A stretch of DNA of 64,000 bases from Azolla caroliniana (Eukaryota > Polypodiophyta). The DNA lies in contig JBHGNT010000002.1 of the NCBI GenBank assembly GCA_043228905.1, forward strand, positions 20,274,001 through 20,338,000, given 5' to 3'. Shown in pieces: positions 52,245 to 62,756 of this stretch. Positions within the stretch are counted from its first letter, which is position 1, and the number at the start of each line of letters is the position of its first letter. The notes beneath the pieces were generated by a model. It saw only the letters and a program-made list of their open reading frames with translations. It was not told the DNA's origin and ran no database searches. Made by a program: the position numbers and the translations under genes.

Positions 52245-53217
52245 TGGCAGGAACTGCATGCTCCCTATACGCAACGCTCGGCCACAACCGAGCTTAGAAT
52301 CATACACAGAAAATAGGAAATAATGAATGACACGAAAAAGAGACGAGTACGCAGGATGTTTACGTGGAAAACCCAAACTAAGGGAAAAACCACGGCAGCC
52401 CACAGGCTGCAAACTATCACTATGCTAGAATGTACAACAGTGAGTTCACGGAGGCAACGACCTCGTGCTCACGATCCTCGCCACAGGCGGCGGTTACAAC
52501 AGAGGCAACGACCTCTCTCTCTCTCTCTCTCTGTACACGGTTTCACGCTATCTCTCTCCTTGCACCAACAAGAATGAACACAACAACAGTAATCTAAAAG
52601 TTTGCCCTAAGTCATATTTATACTAATATGACTTTTCGGCTATTTACAAATATAGCCTCGATGGACTCTCAGAAACATATTTACAAATATGTCTCTTCAT
52701 CCGGTGAGCACTTCTCACTGGGTTTGCACCATCTGGCTCTCCGTAGCCGGGTACTCCTCATCCGGTCTTCACCGGGTCTGCACCATCCGGCTCTCCGTGG
52801 CCGGGTACTCCTCATCCGGTCTTCACCGGGTCTGCACCATCCGGCTCTCCGTGGCCGGGTACTCCTCATCCGGTCTTCACCGGGTTTGCACCATCCGGCT
52901 CTCCGTAGCCGGGTACTCCTCATTTGGTCTTCACCGGGTCTGCACCATCCGGCTCTCCGTAGCCGGGTACTCCTCATCTGGTCTTCACCGGGTCTACACC
53001 ATCCGACTCTCCGTAGCCGGGTACTCCTCATCTGGTCTTCACCGGGTCTGCACCATCCGGCTCTCTGTAGCCGGGTACTCCTCATCCGGTCTTCACCGGG
53101 TCTGCACCATCCGGCTCTCCGTAGCCGGGTACTCGTCATACGGTTTCGGCCTCGGCCAAGTTTGTTCATCAACACTGTTCTTCTCCTTTCCCATCCGGAG
53201 GGACCTGTCTCCCAACA
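52245..53217 (-). repeat. Solo LTR of the Cop-B subfamily, minus orientation, with expanded minisatellite
   Basis: Plus-strand ends TGGCAGGAACTGCATG and GACCTGTCTCCCAACA. CGAAG at 52240-52244 and 53218-53222 is a perfect target duplication. It carries about 7-8 copies of a 54-bp unit (CCATCCGGCTCTCCGTAGCC plus CATCCGGTCTTCACCGG, 52728-53140). Long open frames over the array exist on both strands only because 54 is a multiple of three. Confidence 0.95.
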
Positions 53218-53380
53218 CGAAGGAGCTGAGATGGGCTTGATGAGCAGACGAGCCAACCAAGAAGGTCGAGGAGCGCTAACCCGTTGGGTCGAGGAGTGCG
53301 AGCAAGGTGGGAAGACGCCAGGAGTGTCATATCGGGTGCGATTTGCGGAAACGTATATGGATCTGTTGTCGGTCCTGAAC
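53218..53380. other. Short unassigned spacer
   Basis: Probably the tail of Cop-D or its LTR between the solo LTR and Cop-E. No domain or repeat is visible. Confidence 0.3.
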
Positions 53381-53631
53381 AACAAACAACGGAGGCAGAA
53401 AATAGAATAGGCGTGGACTTACAAAATGCAAGCTCTAATGGAAAGCTTTATTGCTTCGTTCTCACTCTCTCTTTGAGATACAATGCACATACCCTTCGTT
53501 TCTCTGTGACTCGTGTTTGTATACAATGTTAAGTATTTGCTTATATACTAAGCCCTAACTTATTGACGAGTTGACACTCGGACGGATACAACTTGGAAGG
53601 AGCGTCCTTTTATGCCAACAAAATCCCCTGT
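53381..53631 (-). repeat. Cop-E 3' LTR (Cop-C-like family), partial
   Basis: Inverted, it resembles the Cop-C LTR: AAAGGACGCTCCTTCCAAGT, TAAGTTAGGGCTTAGTATAT and TGCAAGCTCTAATGGAAAGC-like blocks in reverse. Its outer end, TGCCAACA on the plus strand at 53624-53631, is followed by a tract matching ACAGGGGATTTT on the minus strand. The left boundary is diverged and set approximately. Confidence 0.75.
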
Positions 53632-54302
53632 AAAAGGACTACTCTTTCTTGCATGTACAAGTGTTTGGGACTATATCCCCCGTAAGCCTAGATTACAAAA
53701 TTGATCTAAGTTTATATGTTACAAGTTTGTCAGCATGCAACTGAGTGGGCAGATGTATAGGACGTGTGGTTATTGTTCCGATCAGATCTTACCTTCTGCT
53801 CCTCGTTCGACTTTCTTTTGCTCGGTCGCTTGTCATAGCCACATTTTCATCCTTAGTGCTCCGAAGCGTAGATATGGGAGTGGCTTCGTCAGGCAATCGG
53901 CGATGTTCACCTCGGTGTCGATCTTCTGGACTTCGAGTTTCTTTTCGTTTACAAGCTCCCTGATATGATGATACCGCACCTCAATGTGCTTCATCTTTGC
54001 TTGATAGATGGGATTGTTGATGAGGTGTATTGCGCTCTATGAGTTGCAATAGATGGTCGGCGCTGGTAGGTCGTTTCGGCTTGCAATTCCGAAGTCGGCA
54101 GTCTGTCGGTGCAGCCAGATCACTTCCTTCGATGCTTCTGATACTGCTATGTACTCAACTTCTGTGGTAGACAAAGCCGTGCACTCTTGAAGTTTCGGCC
54201 TCCATGATATCACCCCGCCGCCATAGGTGAAGATGTAGCCTGATGCCGATTTCTGATTATCTGCATTTCCGGCATAGTCGGAATCAGTGTAGCCTTCGAC
54301 TT
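53632..54302 (-). pseudogene. Cop-E RNase H fragment
   Basis: On the minus strand it encodes EGYTDSDYAGNADNQKSASG, CTALSTTEVEYIAVSEASKE and PAPTIYCNS-stop-SAIHL, the RNase H end of a copia polyprotein closely related to Cop-C. The stop replaces the Gln of the usual CDSQSAIHL motif. The fragment continues toward 53632 as decayed tail. It is cut at about 54302 by a long LTR, and I do not find its remainder on the far side (58344 onward). Confidence 0.85.
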
Positions 54303-55290
54303 CGACTTCGGCAAACCGGAACTGGAACCAGCCGGAGCAAGCAAAATCGAAAACCGGCCGGTAATCAAAACCGGAATCTGGAAACCGGCCGGTAAGCAAA
54401 ACCGGAACCACAGCCGACAAGCAAACTGGAACCGGAACCGGTCGGCAAGCAAAATGGAACTGGCCGGCGAGGGATTCGGCGATTGGGCGGAACCGGCTAC
54501 CGAACGAGGTTGGACGCAGACGGACGGAAGATTGGATCATGCAACAAACTAAAGTAAAGTGAAGAGAACTAAAGTAAAGGCCATGTGGACGCAAGCAACT
54601 AAAGTTGGAGTGCATGCAATAAGTAAAGGTCATGTGGACGGTCACATGCAACTAAACGAAAAAGTCATGCAACTAAAAGAAAAAGCTAAGCAACTAAAAG
54701 TAGAGGCCATGCAACGAAAAGTGGACATGCAGATGATCAAGGGAGAACTCCATATAAAATTCCATTTTTTTTTCCTACACTCGGGCTCTGTCCATATATT
54801 ATATTGTTTTTCTTTTCCTTCTAGGCTCCCCTATCTTATCGAAGCCATATCTCTCAAGAAAACCCTAATTTTCTTATCGAAGCCATATCTCTCAAGTAAA
54901 CCCTAATTTCCTTACGGAAGCCATATCTCTCAAGTAAACCCTAATTTCCTTACAGAAGCCATATCTTACTCATAACCCTAAATTTCCATACGGAAGTTAT
55001 TCAACTCATAAAACCATAATCTCTTATCAAAACCAAAAACCCTAATTTTCTAGAGAATTCATATCTTAATTTCCTCTAATCTATTACTCTAGCCATCTCC
55101 ATTAGCAAACTTTTTGTAATCCCAATCTTGGGATTAATTGTAATCTTTCTTTCTACTTGTTAATGAAATTTGTTAAGCTTTCTCATTTCGGTTAATTCTT
55201 AGTACATAATACACGAATTTGATATCCTCTAGTCAAAGGCCCCGAGGTCTTGCCTCAACGTTCACGTATCCTCGTCGTATTTTCGCGACA
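54303..55290 (+). repeat. Long LTR copy 1 (left edge truncated or unclear)
   Basis: It shares with 57207-58343 a GAACCGG(N)CGGTAAGCAAA repeat region, an ACTAAAGTAAAG-rich block, the leader with repeated AAACCCTAATTTTC and GAAGCCATATCTCTCAAG, the block TTGTAATCCCAATCTTGGGA, and the end CGTCGTATTTTCGCGACA. The end type (CGCGACA) groups it with Gyp-B-type LTRs. Its 5' start is not recognisable. No clear PBS follows; instead an inverted fragment GGGGTCTTGGACTAGGGAG (about 55301-55320) lies next to it. Confidence 0.75.
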
Positions 55291-57206
55291 GCAGGACCAT
55301 GGGGGTCTTGGACTAGGGAGTTCAAAGGGGAGAGGAGTATAAAGGTTCACCTTGGATGGAGAACCCTTGAACTGTCAAAGGCTCGTTGAGCTTTTTTCAT
55401 TGAGCTTTAGGTCGTCAAGCTTTCGCTCGCCGACCTTTGCATTGTCGACCTTTGCCTTCTCCGCTTTGTTGCCACATTCACATTTAATGAATTTAACACG
55501 TTTGCGTTCAGAAGTGGAAGGATCGGGCATTCCATAATTAGATTCCTTTCATAAATGTGCAATTTTAGGCAATATATAGAAACTTGATACACCAATATCA
55601 CATGTTCTTCAACCCATATAGAACCCGATAAATTATTAAAATTTAACAATTACAATACTCGAAATAGGTATATTTTTGCTAATTTCTAAAGTTGATTATC
55701 TCTAAGACAAACTTTAATTAAATTCTAGAATATGTAAATGGTTGTCTCACTTGACGTATTGATATAGTTTCAAACCTCTAATACTAAATTTAGAAAGTTT
55801 TTTGAAAACTTAGTGTGATCTCAAGCAATGGATCTCCAGGTTTAACCATCAGGACGAGGTGTAGGTTATAGAAGTGGAAGTGACATCCATAGTTTGTGAT
55901 TTATGTTTTTTTCTTTTTTTCAAAATGAAGCTACTTTCCCATTAGTTAGGACGGAATTGTGATTTATGTTTTACACAGTAAGGATGTAATACGTATAACA
56001 AATGAAAAGTCAATGCATCTCAAACTTATGGATGATAAAGACAAAAATTTCATCTAAAATATCATGACACTCTTGGACACTCATGACAATTTCGTAATTA
56101 AAATCATTCAAACAATAAAGCTAAGATAAAAACCTTAAATGTAACATCCCAAAAGTAATGTTATATAAAAAAAGGATAAAGTGTAGCAACAAGTGAAAAC
56201 AATCAAGGTTAAAACATAATCTAACATTCCAAATGTAAGGTGTCTCTTAAATGTAAACATTAATTATATACAACAAAAAGCTTAATATTCGGTTCAAACA
56301 ATTGTTTATTCAATATTCATAAACTTTTGTGAGCTCCAAAGAAAAGAGAGAAACTTAATAACTAGATCAATTGAACATTTGATTAAAATGGTAAATATGT
56401 AAGAACATGAAACTTAAATTACATTGTTCACTTATTAACATCCCAACGTAATGTGGTCCCTTTTCTAAAGGATAATACGTTTGGTATTAATACCACATTT
56501 GCGAAGGAATAAATAATTACAACCTTACAATAATCCAATTGCTTGGATAACAAAACTTTAATTATAATGTTTGGGATAAAAAACAAAATTGTCATATAAA
56601 TTACAATTCATTACATGCCTATAAGATTATCTTCATCATTCTCTTTATCTTCCTTTTGAGAGTTGTCATCAAATTTTTGTGCATCGACATCCACTCCAGA
56701 TAGGCTAGCTACTGTGGGGTCCTCGAGAAGCTCATTATCCAGTTCTATAAGCTCCCTAGGTTCACCAGGGAAGGGAGGAATAGGCTCACGAGGGGCAGTT
56801 TGAATCCTCTCTGTATTTGCGATATGCTTTGCCCCTACCTCCTCGTCTTGATTTGGGCACTCCCATCAGGATTGTCCACTTGGTCCATACTATAAAAGAC
56901 CACTATTCTCCACAAACTCGTTGTCATGTGAATCTTCACACACTATGTAAAAAATAATGAAAAATTTATTTTAGATTAGATTAGTAGCTTGTTATAGAAA
57001 TATGGATGTCCTCAAGAGCTTCAAAACATATTTTACTACATACAAAATAGAGAACTACATATCAAGTTAGGTGGAGATGAAGCTTGAGAAGATAGAGAAA
57101 ATACAATTTTGAGGTATCCCACATAGATAGGAAATTTAAGGCCCTGGCTATATAAGCACATTGAGATCCCTCATTTTCATTTGTGCTAAAAACACTTTGG
57201 CCACCT
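55291..57206. other. AT-rich region between the two long LTR copies
   Basis: About 55291-55500 contains an inverted LTR-end-like fragment (GGGGTCTTGGACTAGGGAG). From 55530 to 56600 the sequence is AT-rich with no gene; AACATCCCAAAAGTAATG and AACATCCCAACGTAATG recur near 56143 and 56440. A transposase-like remnant lies at 56622-56930 (minus). If the flanking LTRs are a pair, this would be the interior of a non-coding element; otherwise they are two solo LTRs. Confidence 0.5.
56622..56930 (-). pseudogene. Transposase-like remnant, homologous to 30600-30942
   Basis: A minus-strand frame of about 80 codons ends NDEDNLIGM-stop. It contains WECPNQDEEVGAKHIANTER, IPPFPGEPRELIELDNELLE and VDVDAQKFDDNSQKEDKE. 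The WxCPxxDxEVGAKHI core is shared with the remnant inside the DNA transposon. Just upstream, in another frame, is VFYSMDQVDNPDG, which I compare with the tail of CACTA (En/Spm) proteins. Homology to the other site is firm, family name tentative. The fragment suggests part of a DNA transposon was caught here. Confidence 0.4.
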
Positions 57207-58343
57207 TGTCTTGATGGATGATGGTGGCCAAGTTCCCAAAAACCGGAAACTGGCCAGTAAGCAAAACCGGAACCGGTTGGTAAGCGATCCAGAACCGATT
57301 GGTAAGCGATCCAGAACCGGCCGGTAAGCAAACCGGAATCGAGCGGAAAGCAATCCGGAACCGACCGGTAGCAATCCGGAACTGGCCATTAAGCAATCCG
57401 GAACCGGGCGGAAAGCAAACTAGAACTGGTCAATAAGCAAACTGGAACCGGTTGGGAAGCAAATCGAAATCGGCTGGTAAGCAATCCAGAATTGGTCGGT
57501 AAGCAAATCAGAACCGGTCAGTAAGCAAATCGGAACCGACGAAATCGGCAATTGGATAGTGTTGGAGACCGGGCGGATCCGACAACCGGCGACGATCGAG
57601 ACGAACAGATGATAGGATCATGTGGCTAATTAAAGTGAAGTGGAGAAAACTAAAGTAAAGGTCGTGTGAACGGTCGCATGCAACTAAAAGAAAAAGGCGT
57701 GCAACTAAAAATAGATGTAAATAAAAGGAAATGCCAGGCAACTAAAAGAAAAAGCTATGCAACTAAAATTAGAGGCCATGCAACAAAAAGTGGAGATGCA
57801 TATGATCAACGGGAGAACTCAATATAATTTTCCATTTTTTTTTTTACTCATACTCTCTCTCCATAATTTTTCTTTTCTTTTCCTTCTCAGCTCTCTTATC
57901 TTATCGAAGCCACAACACTCATAAACCATAATTTTCCATACGGAAGCAAGATCACGCATAAACCCTAATTTTCCATACAGAAGCCAAAAACCCTAATTTT
58001 CCCTACAGAAGCCATAACACTCAAAAACCCTAATTTTCCCTATGGAAGCGATATCTCTCAAAATCTAAAATCTCTTATCAAAGCCAAAAACCCTAAATTT
58101 CTATTGAATCCATATTTAGTTTCTTCTAATCTATTATTCTAGTAATCTCCTTAAGATAAAACTTTTGTAATCCCAATCTTGGGATTGATTGTAATTTTTC
58201 TTTTCTATTTATTAATGAAATTTGTCAATGTTGCTCATTTTCCATTAATTGTTTAATATAAACATACGAATTTGATATCTTCCAGTCGGAGGCCCCGGGG
58301 TCTTGCCTCAAAGTTCACGTATCCTCGTCGTATTTTCGCGACA
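57207..58343 (+). repeat. Long LTR copy 2
   Basis: Possible start TGTCTTGATGGATG (57207), end TATTTTCGCGACA (58343). The first ~350 bp is a tandem array of ~20-24-bp units, GGAACCGG(N)CGGTAAGCAA. The leader has AAACCCTAATTTTCC telobox repeats between 57960 and 58110. It is collinear with 54303-55290, but longer because of more repeat units. Confidence 0.75.
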
Positions 58344-58600
58344 TCGTTGTGGTCAACTCCGTGAAATCCTTCACCATTTGTTTCGTTGTGGTCATACGAA
58401 GATCCAACCATACCAAAACCATATGGAATACAATGAGTAACGTGTACTCCGTCGGCAGCTTCTGGATCATGTCTGCCACATCACCGCTGTTGTGCCTTTC
58501 GGTGCCAGATCATTGCATGAGTGGGTGGAAACTGCTGAGGTTATGGACTAGGACGAGGAGAATTTTAAGGCTAATAAGAATACGAATAGGTTGTAAGAAA
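58344..58600 (+). pseudogene. Unrecognised decayed coding fragment
   Basis: One frame reads through about 80 codons with two stops: RCGQLREILHHLFRCGH, then KIQPYQNHMEYNE-stop, VCHITAVVPFGARSLHEWVE, TAEVMD-stop. Composition looks protein-like, but I cannot assign a family. It is bounded on the left by the long LTR. An AT-rich stretch (58600-58762) with CTCACGAATTTCACGAG-like repeats and no gene follows. Confidence 0.3.
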
Positions 58601-58762
58601 GAGATGTAGAAAACCTCACGAATTTCACGAGTGTATTATATTAGATTAATCAACCCTTAGAACCCTAATAGTAGATTGGAATAGATAGATTGAAAAATCG
58701 TGAATCACATGAGTATAGTATATTAGATAAATATTTAGAAAACCTAATAAAACCCAAGAATC

Positions 58763-59278
58763 TGAAGAGAATAGACGCGGAATATTGCTCGGCCACAACC
58801 GAGCCTTGAATCACAGGAATGGGAATGACCCACAAAAATGGGAAGTGGAGAGTACACAAAGGAAATACACAAGATGCTTACGTGGAAAACCCGAAATAAG
58901 GAAAAAAACCATGGGAGCCCATAGACTCCAACTATTACTATAGGAGAAAGGTACAATCAGAGCCTCAAAGGAAACGACCTCGAGCTTTGTATCTTCGCCA
59001 ACCGACAGTTACAACCGAGTATCTCTCTGTATCTCACACTCTCCCCCTCTCTCTCTCTGTACAACAGTTACATCGATATAAACAACAACACTCTCACACA
59101 CTTTCTATAGCGATTTCCCTAAGTCATATTTATACTTATATGAACTTAGGGCTATTTACAAATATAGACTCAATAGGCTTACTCAAAACATATCTACAAA
59201 TATGTCTTCTCTTCCGATTCTCACCAGGTCCTCTTCATTCATCACCGGATCCCATCCGGAGGGACCGAATTCCCAACA
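58763..59278 (-). repeat. Cop-F 3' LTR (minus)
   Basis: Plus-strand ends TGAAGAGAATAGACGCGG and GACCGAATTCCCAACA, the same subfamily as the solo LTR at 49865. Polypurine tract on the minus strand: GAGTGAAGAGGGAGAT. A palindrome around TATA-like sequence lies near 59120-59150. Confidence 0.9.
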
Positions 59279-59802
59279 ATCTCCCTCTTCACTCCGGCAT
59301 GGGATGTCTCGTCAGCCCGATCTGCTTTCGGCACGCGTCCAGCTTGTTGGTTGTCAACACCTTGGGCAGTATATCCAACCCGTTCTCCTCCGTGTGGATC
59401 TTCGTCAGCACGAACTCTTGATCTTCTACTCTCTCTCAGATCCAGTGGTACCTTTGTTGGATATGTTTTGTCTGGGAATGGTAGGCCACGTTCTTTGCAA
59501 GGTGGATGACAGTTTGACTGTCGCAGTAGAGCCGATATTCCTCCTGTTGGATTCCTAGCTCTCTGATGAAGTCCTTCATCTAGATTATCTCCTTGCCGGC
59601 TTCTACAGCTGCCATGTACTCCGCCTTCGTGGTTGACAATGCAACCGTCTTCTGCAGCCTTGACTGGCACAAAACAACCCCCCCTACATAAGTCATGACA
59701 TATTTGGATGTAGACCGGCTGGTATCCGCATCACCAAACATATTCAAATCCGTAAATCCTTCAAGTTGGGGATTACCGGAGCCGAACCGGAGGCACATAC
59801 TC
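59279..59802 (-). pseudogene. Cop-F RNase H fragment (minus)
   Basis: On the minus strand it encodes MCLRFGSGNPQLEGFTDLN, TSKYVMTYVGGVVLCQSRLQ, VALSTTKAEYMAAVEAGKEI and then the RNase H end. It resembles Cop-A/B strongly. It breaks at about 59802, where the coding sequence should continue upstream into RT; a tRNA-like segment and an oppositely oriented copia follow instead. Confidence 0.88.
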
Positions 59803-59885
59803 GAGTGGTAAGTTAATTGTCTCTTATCTTGGAGGTGCGAGGTTCAAATCCTACTTGCACCCCTCTATATGCACTCAATGCCATT
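59803..59885 (+). other. tRNA-like segment at the junction of two inverted copia fragments
   Basis: GAGTGGTAAGTTAATTG (D-arm-like, box A-like), then TTGGAGGTGCGAGGTTCAAATC (T-arm-like, box B-like) and CTTGCACCCC occur in tRNA order. The acceptor stem is not convincing. It matches no copia sequence at this place, so it was inserted or captured. Similar in kind to 690-766. Confidence 0.45.
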
Positions 59886-60891
59886 AGGAGAAGAAAGGAA
59901 AGGACATTTCCTGATATTGCTCCTGTACGTGGATGACATGTTAATTGTCGGACGAGACCTAGTCAAGATACGGATGCTGAAGAAGGCCCTTAACCGGACC
60001 TTCTCAATGAAAGAATTGGGTCTGGCAAGACAGATACTGGGGATGCACATCATCCGGGACTGGTCGAAGAAGCAATTGTGGCTATCACAGAAAAAGTATG
60101 TGACAAAGGTGCTTCAACAGTTTAACATGTTAGAAGCAAAACTGGTCGGATCGACACTCCCGACAAACCGCAGATTACCCGGTAAGCAAAGCTCGAAGAC
60201 AAAGGTAGAGAAGGTGGATATGATGAAGATTCCATATGCCTCTACGGTCGGGATCTTGATGTACGCAATGGTGTGTACTCGATTGGATATTGGATACGCA
60301 GTCGGAGTGGTGAGTTGGTTCATGACCAACCCAGGAAAAGAGCACTGGAATGCGGTAAAATGGAAATTCCGGTACTTGAAGGGAACTTCGAGTATGTGTC
60401 TCCGATTCGGCTCGGGTAAACCCCTTATGGAAGGCTTTACCGATTCGGATATGTCGACTGATGTGGACACCAGTCGGTCAACTTCTGAATATGTTATGAC
60501 CTATGCAGGGGAGCCGTTTCGTGGCAGTCGAGGTTGCAGAAGACAGTTGCGTTGTCAACCACAAAGGCGGAGTACATGGCAACCATGGAAGCTCGCAAGG
60601 AAATATTATGGATGAAGGACTTCATCGGAGAGCTAGGGATCCAGAAAGAGGAATATCGGCTCTACTGAGACAGTCAAAGTGCCATCCACCTTCCAAAGAA
60701 CGCGGCATACCATTCCAGAACGACGCACAGTCAACGCAGGTACCACTGGATCTGGGAGCGAGTTAAAGATCGAGAGTTCGTGCTGACGAAGATCCACATG
60801 GAGGAGAATGGGTTGGATATGCTGACCAAGGTACTCTGGACGCATGCCGAAAGTGGATTAGACTGACAAGACATCCCATACCAGAGTGAAG
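59886..60891 (+). pseudogene. Cop-G reverse transcriptase (part) and RNase H (plus)
   Basis: It begins at the catalytic region (ILLLYVDDMLIVGRD) and continues MKELGLARQILGMHIIRDWS, YLKGTSSMCLRFGSGKP, DTSRSTSEYVMTYAGEP. A frameshift near 60510 and a stop at 60666 (YR-LY-stop-DSQSAI) follow. It ends DMLTKVL with a deletion and the usual HPIPE-stop before GTGAAGGGGGAGAT. RT upstream of the YVDD box, integrase and gag are absent. It is close to Cop-F and Cop-B in sequence. Confidence 0.9.
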
Positions 60892-60899
60892 GGGGAGAT

Positions 60900-61342
60900 T
60901 GTTGGGAAATTGGTCTCTCCAGATGGGATCCGGTGATGAATAATGAGGACCCGTAAGAGAGATCTAGAAGTAGGAGGAGACCTGGTGAGAACCGGAAGAG
61001 AGCCGGTGAGAATCGAAAGAGAAGATAGATTTGTAAATATGTCTTCAATAACCCATTGAGGCTATATTTGTAAATAGCCCTAAGTTCATATAACTATAAA
61101 TATGACTTAGGGCAATTACTTTATGTGTGATATGTGTGTTTGTGTTGTCATATTGTTGTAATTGTTGTACAGAGAGAGAGAGGGAGAGAGAGAGATACAG
61201 AGCGATACAGAGCGATACTATGTTGTAACCGCCACTGTGCGAAGAAACAGAGGTCAAGGTCGTTGCCTCTGAGTCTCTGATTGTACCCCTTCTCTTCATA
61301 GTGATAGTTTGGAGTCTATGGGCTCCCGTGGTTTTTCCCTAT
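60900..61342 (+). repeat. Cop-G 3' LTR, truncated at its right end
   Basis: It starts TGTTGGGAAATTGGTCTC after a polypurine tract. It matches the inverse of 58763-59278 up to CCCGTGGTTTTTCCCTATT and then stops abruptly, losing the last ~120 bp. GAGAGAG microsatellite at about 61170-61195. Confidence 0.88.
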
Positions 61343-62294
61343 TAGCCAACGTGATTGAGGAGGTAGCCACGAGAAATGACATCGAGTCGGAGATGGCTAT
61401 GGACAAGTCGATGGCGGATGGTTGTGTCGTGAATTTCCCAACACTTGATCTAGAGACTTGGCCAATTGCGTTCGAGAGCCAACATGAGACCCAAGAGACA
61501 GAGAGTGGTAGGGAAGCAAAGATTGAAGCACATGTGATTAACAACGTTGAGGTGAAGATGTCCATATGAACGAGTCGATGGCGTATGGCCATGTAGAGAC
61601 TTTCCTAACACTTCATCTAGAAACTTCGGTAGTTGTGACCGTGTGCCAACGTAAGACCAGAGAAACAGAAGGTGGCGGCAAGAAATCAAAGGACCCAAAA
61701 GGTGATGATGAGGAGGAGGAGGATGACCACAGACAAAGGGATCCCTCCACACTAGTTCCGGAGACTTTGGCAGTTGTGCTCAAGAGCCAACATAATACTG
61801 GAGAGATGGAAGGTGGTGGCGAGGAGTTGAGGGTCGAAGCCAACGCATACGGAGGAACGGTGGTCAAACAAGGAGGCCAAGAACAAAGCTACAATAGAGT
61901 TCGATGAAGAACCAAAGAGCGGCAAGAAAGGAAGAACCGGAAGTCAATCCGGATAGAAGATAACGTGGTTGGTATTCCGACCCGAACGGAACCTGACCCA
62001 AACGAGAGTTGATCAACCGGGCCTGGCCCAACTAAAACCCAATCTGGTCAAACCTGATCGGTCAGACTCGATCCAGAAGGGAGTAGACTAGCTTGAAGGC
62101 GATCATCTGAGTCTGATTCAGATGAATGCAAATTCGGATGAAGGCCAACCATACGAGAAACTGATTGGTCGAGACTGATCCAGATAGAAGTTGAGTCGGC
62201 CTAGCCGGAGGTGGAAGCAGATGAGCCACGAGACCCGGTCAAGGCTAGTGAGCCTGACGAAAGTGTTACCCGGCCGGCAAAGAAGGCTTAAGGA
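61343..62294 (+). pseudogene. Remnant of a gag C-terminal/3' region related to the gag-only element
   Basis: It contains three diverged modules of the form TLxLETxxxxxxSQHxTxExE followed by GGGEE-like acidic sequence (about 61440, 61600, 61745). They correspond to PETLAVAYQHKTGEMGSG and VLETLAAG modules in the gag at 18590-19060. Further right, GTTGATCAACCGGGCCTGGC parallels GGTCAACCGGGCCTGAAC at 19176. LTRs and gag core are missing. From 61910 to 62294 there is no coding signal. Confidence 0.6.
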
Positions 62295-62730
62295 TGTGCA
62301 CACCAGAGTGTGAAAGGAATAGTTTATTCGGGAACTGTTGTAATTATTTTATTAATATGGACGAACGGACCAGAATCGGTATGCCGATCCGGATCTGGAC
62401 CGATTCCAGATAGGTGCCGGTTGGCACCGTTTTGTACTTCGCACCGGAGACCTATATAAAGGCCCGGTTACAATGTAATTGACAACGGATAATTAATAGA
62501 ACTTATTGCCTTAACCTTTCAGTATTGATTACCGTTCTCTACTCATTGTTATATCTTACGTGTGTTAATGACGTATTGCTAAGTAACCAATTAAGGTCTA
62601 ATTAAGCGTTGTGTCATAAATCATCTGGCCGTAGCACCCTTTGGTGAAGTGTCTTAAGTGGACACCCTGTGTTAGGCTGTTGTCCGGCTCTAGGATTAAC
62701 ACAGTTTTTGCCGACCACGATTCTTGCACA
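62295..62730 (+). repeat. Gyp-E 5' LTR
   Basis: It is bounded by TGTGCACACCAG and GATTCTTGCACA; the ends TGTGCA/TGCACA are inverted repeats as LTRs require. A TATA box (TATATAAAGG) lies at 62453-62462. A gag frame begins 27 bp after it. No second copy is in the window, so edges rest on termini and context. Confidence 0.7.
62453..62462 (+). promoter_or_regulatory. Gyp-E LTR TATA box
   Basis: TATATAAAGG inside the LTR, about 270 bp before its end. Confidence 0.6.
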
Positions 62731-62756
62731 ATCGCAGTGAACAACGGTGGGAATGG

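Noticed and set aside
52628-53410. Long open frames (about 183-260 aa) on both strands encoding repeated peptides, which could be taken as genes
   Set aside because: They lie over a 54-bp LTR minisatellite. Since 54 is a multiple of three, open frames repeat automatically, and the same happens at 27102-27383 and 35770-36229.
54860-55060. AAACCCTAA repeats as interstitial telomere sequence
   Set aside because: The motifs are dispersed and separated by unrelated bases inside an LTR leader, and recur in the sister LTR; they are telobox-like promoter or leader motifs rather than a tandem telomere tract.
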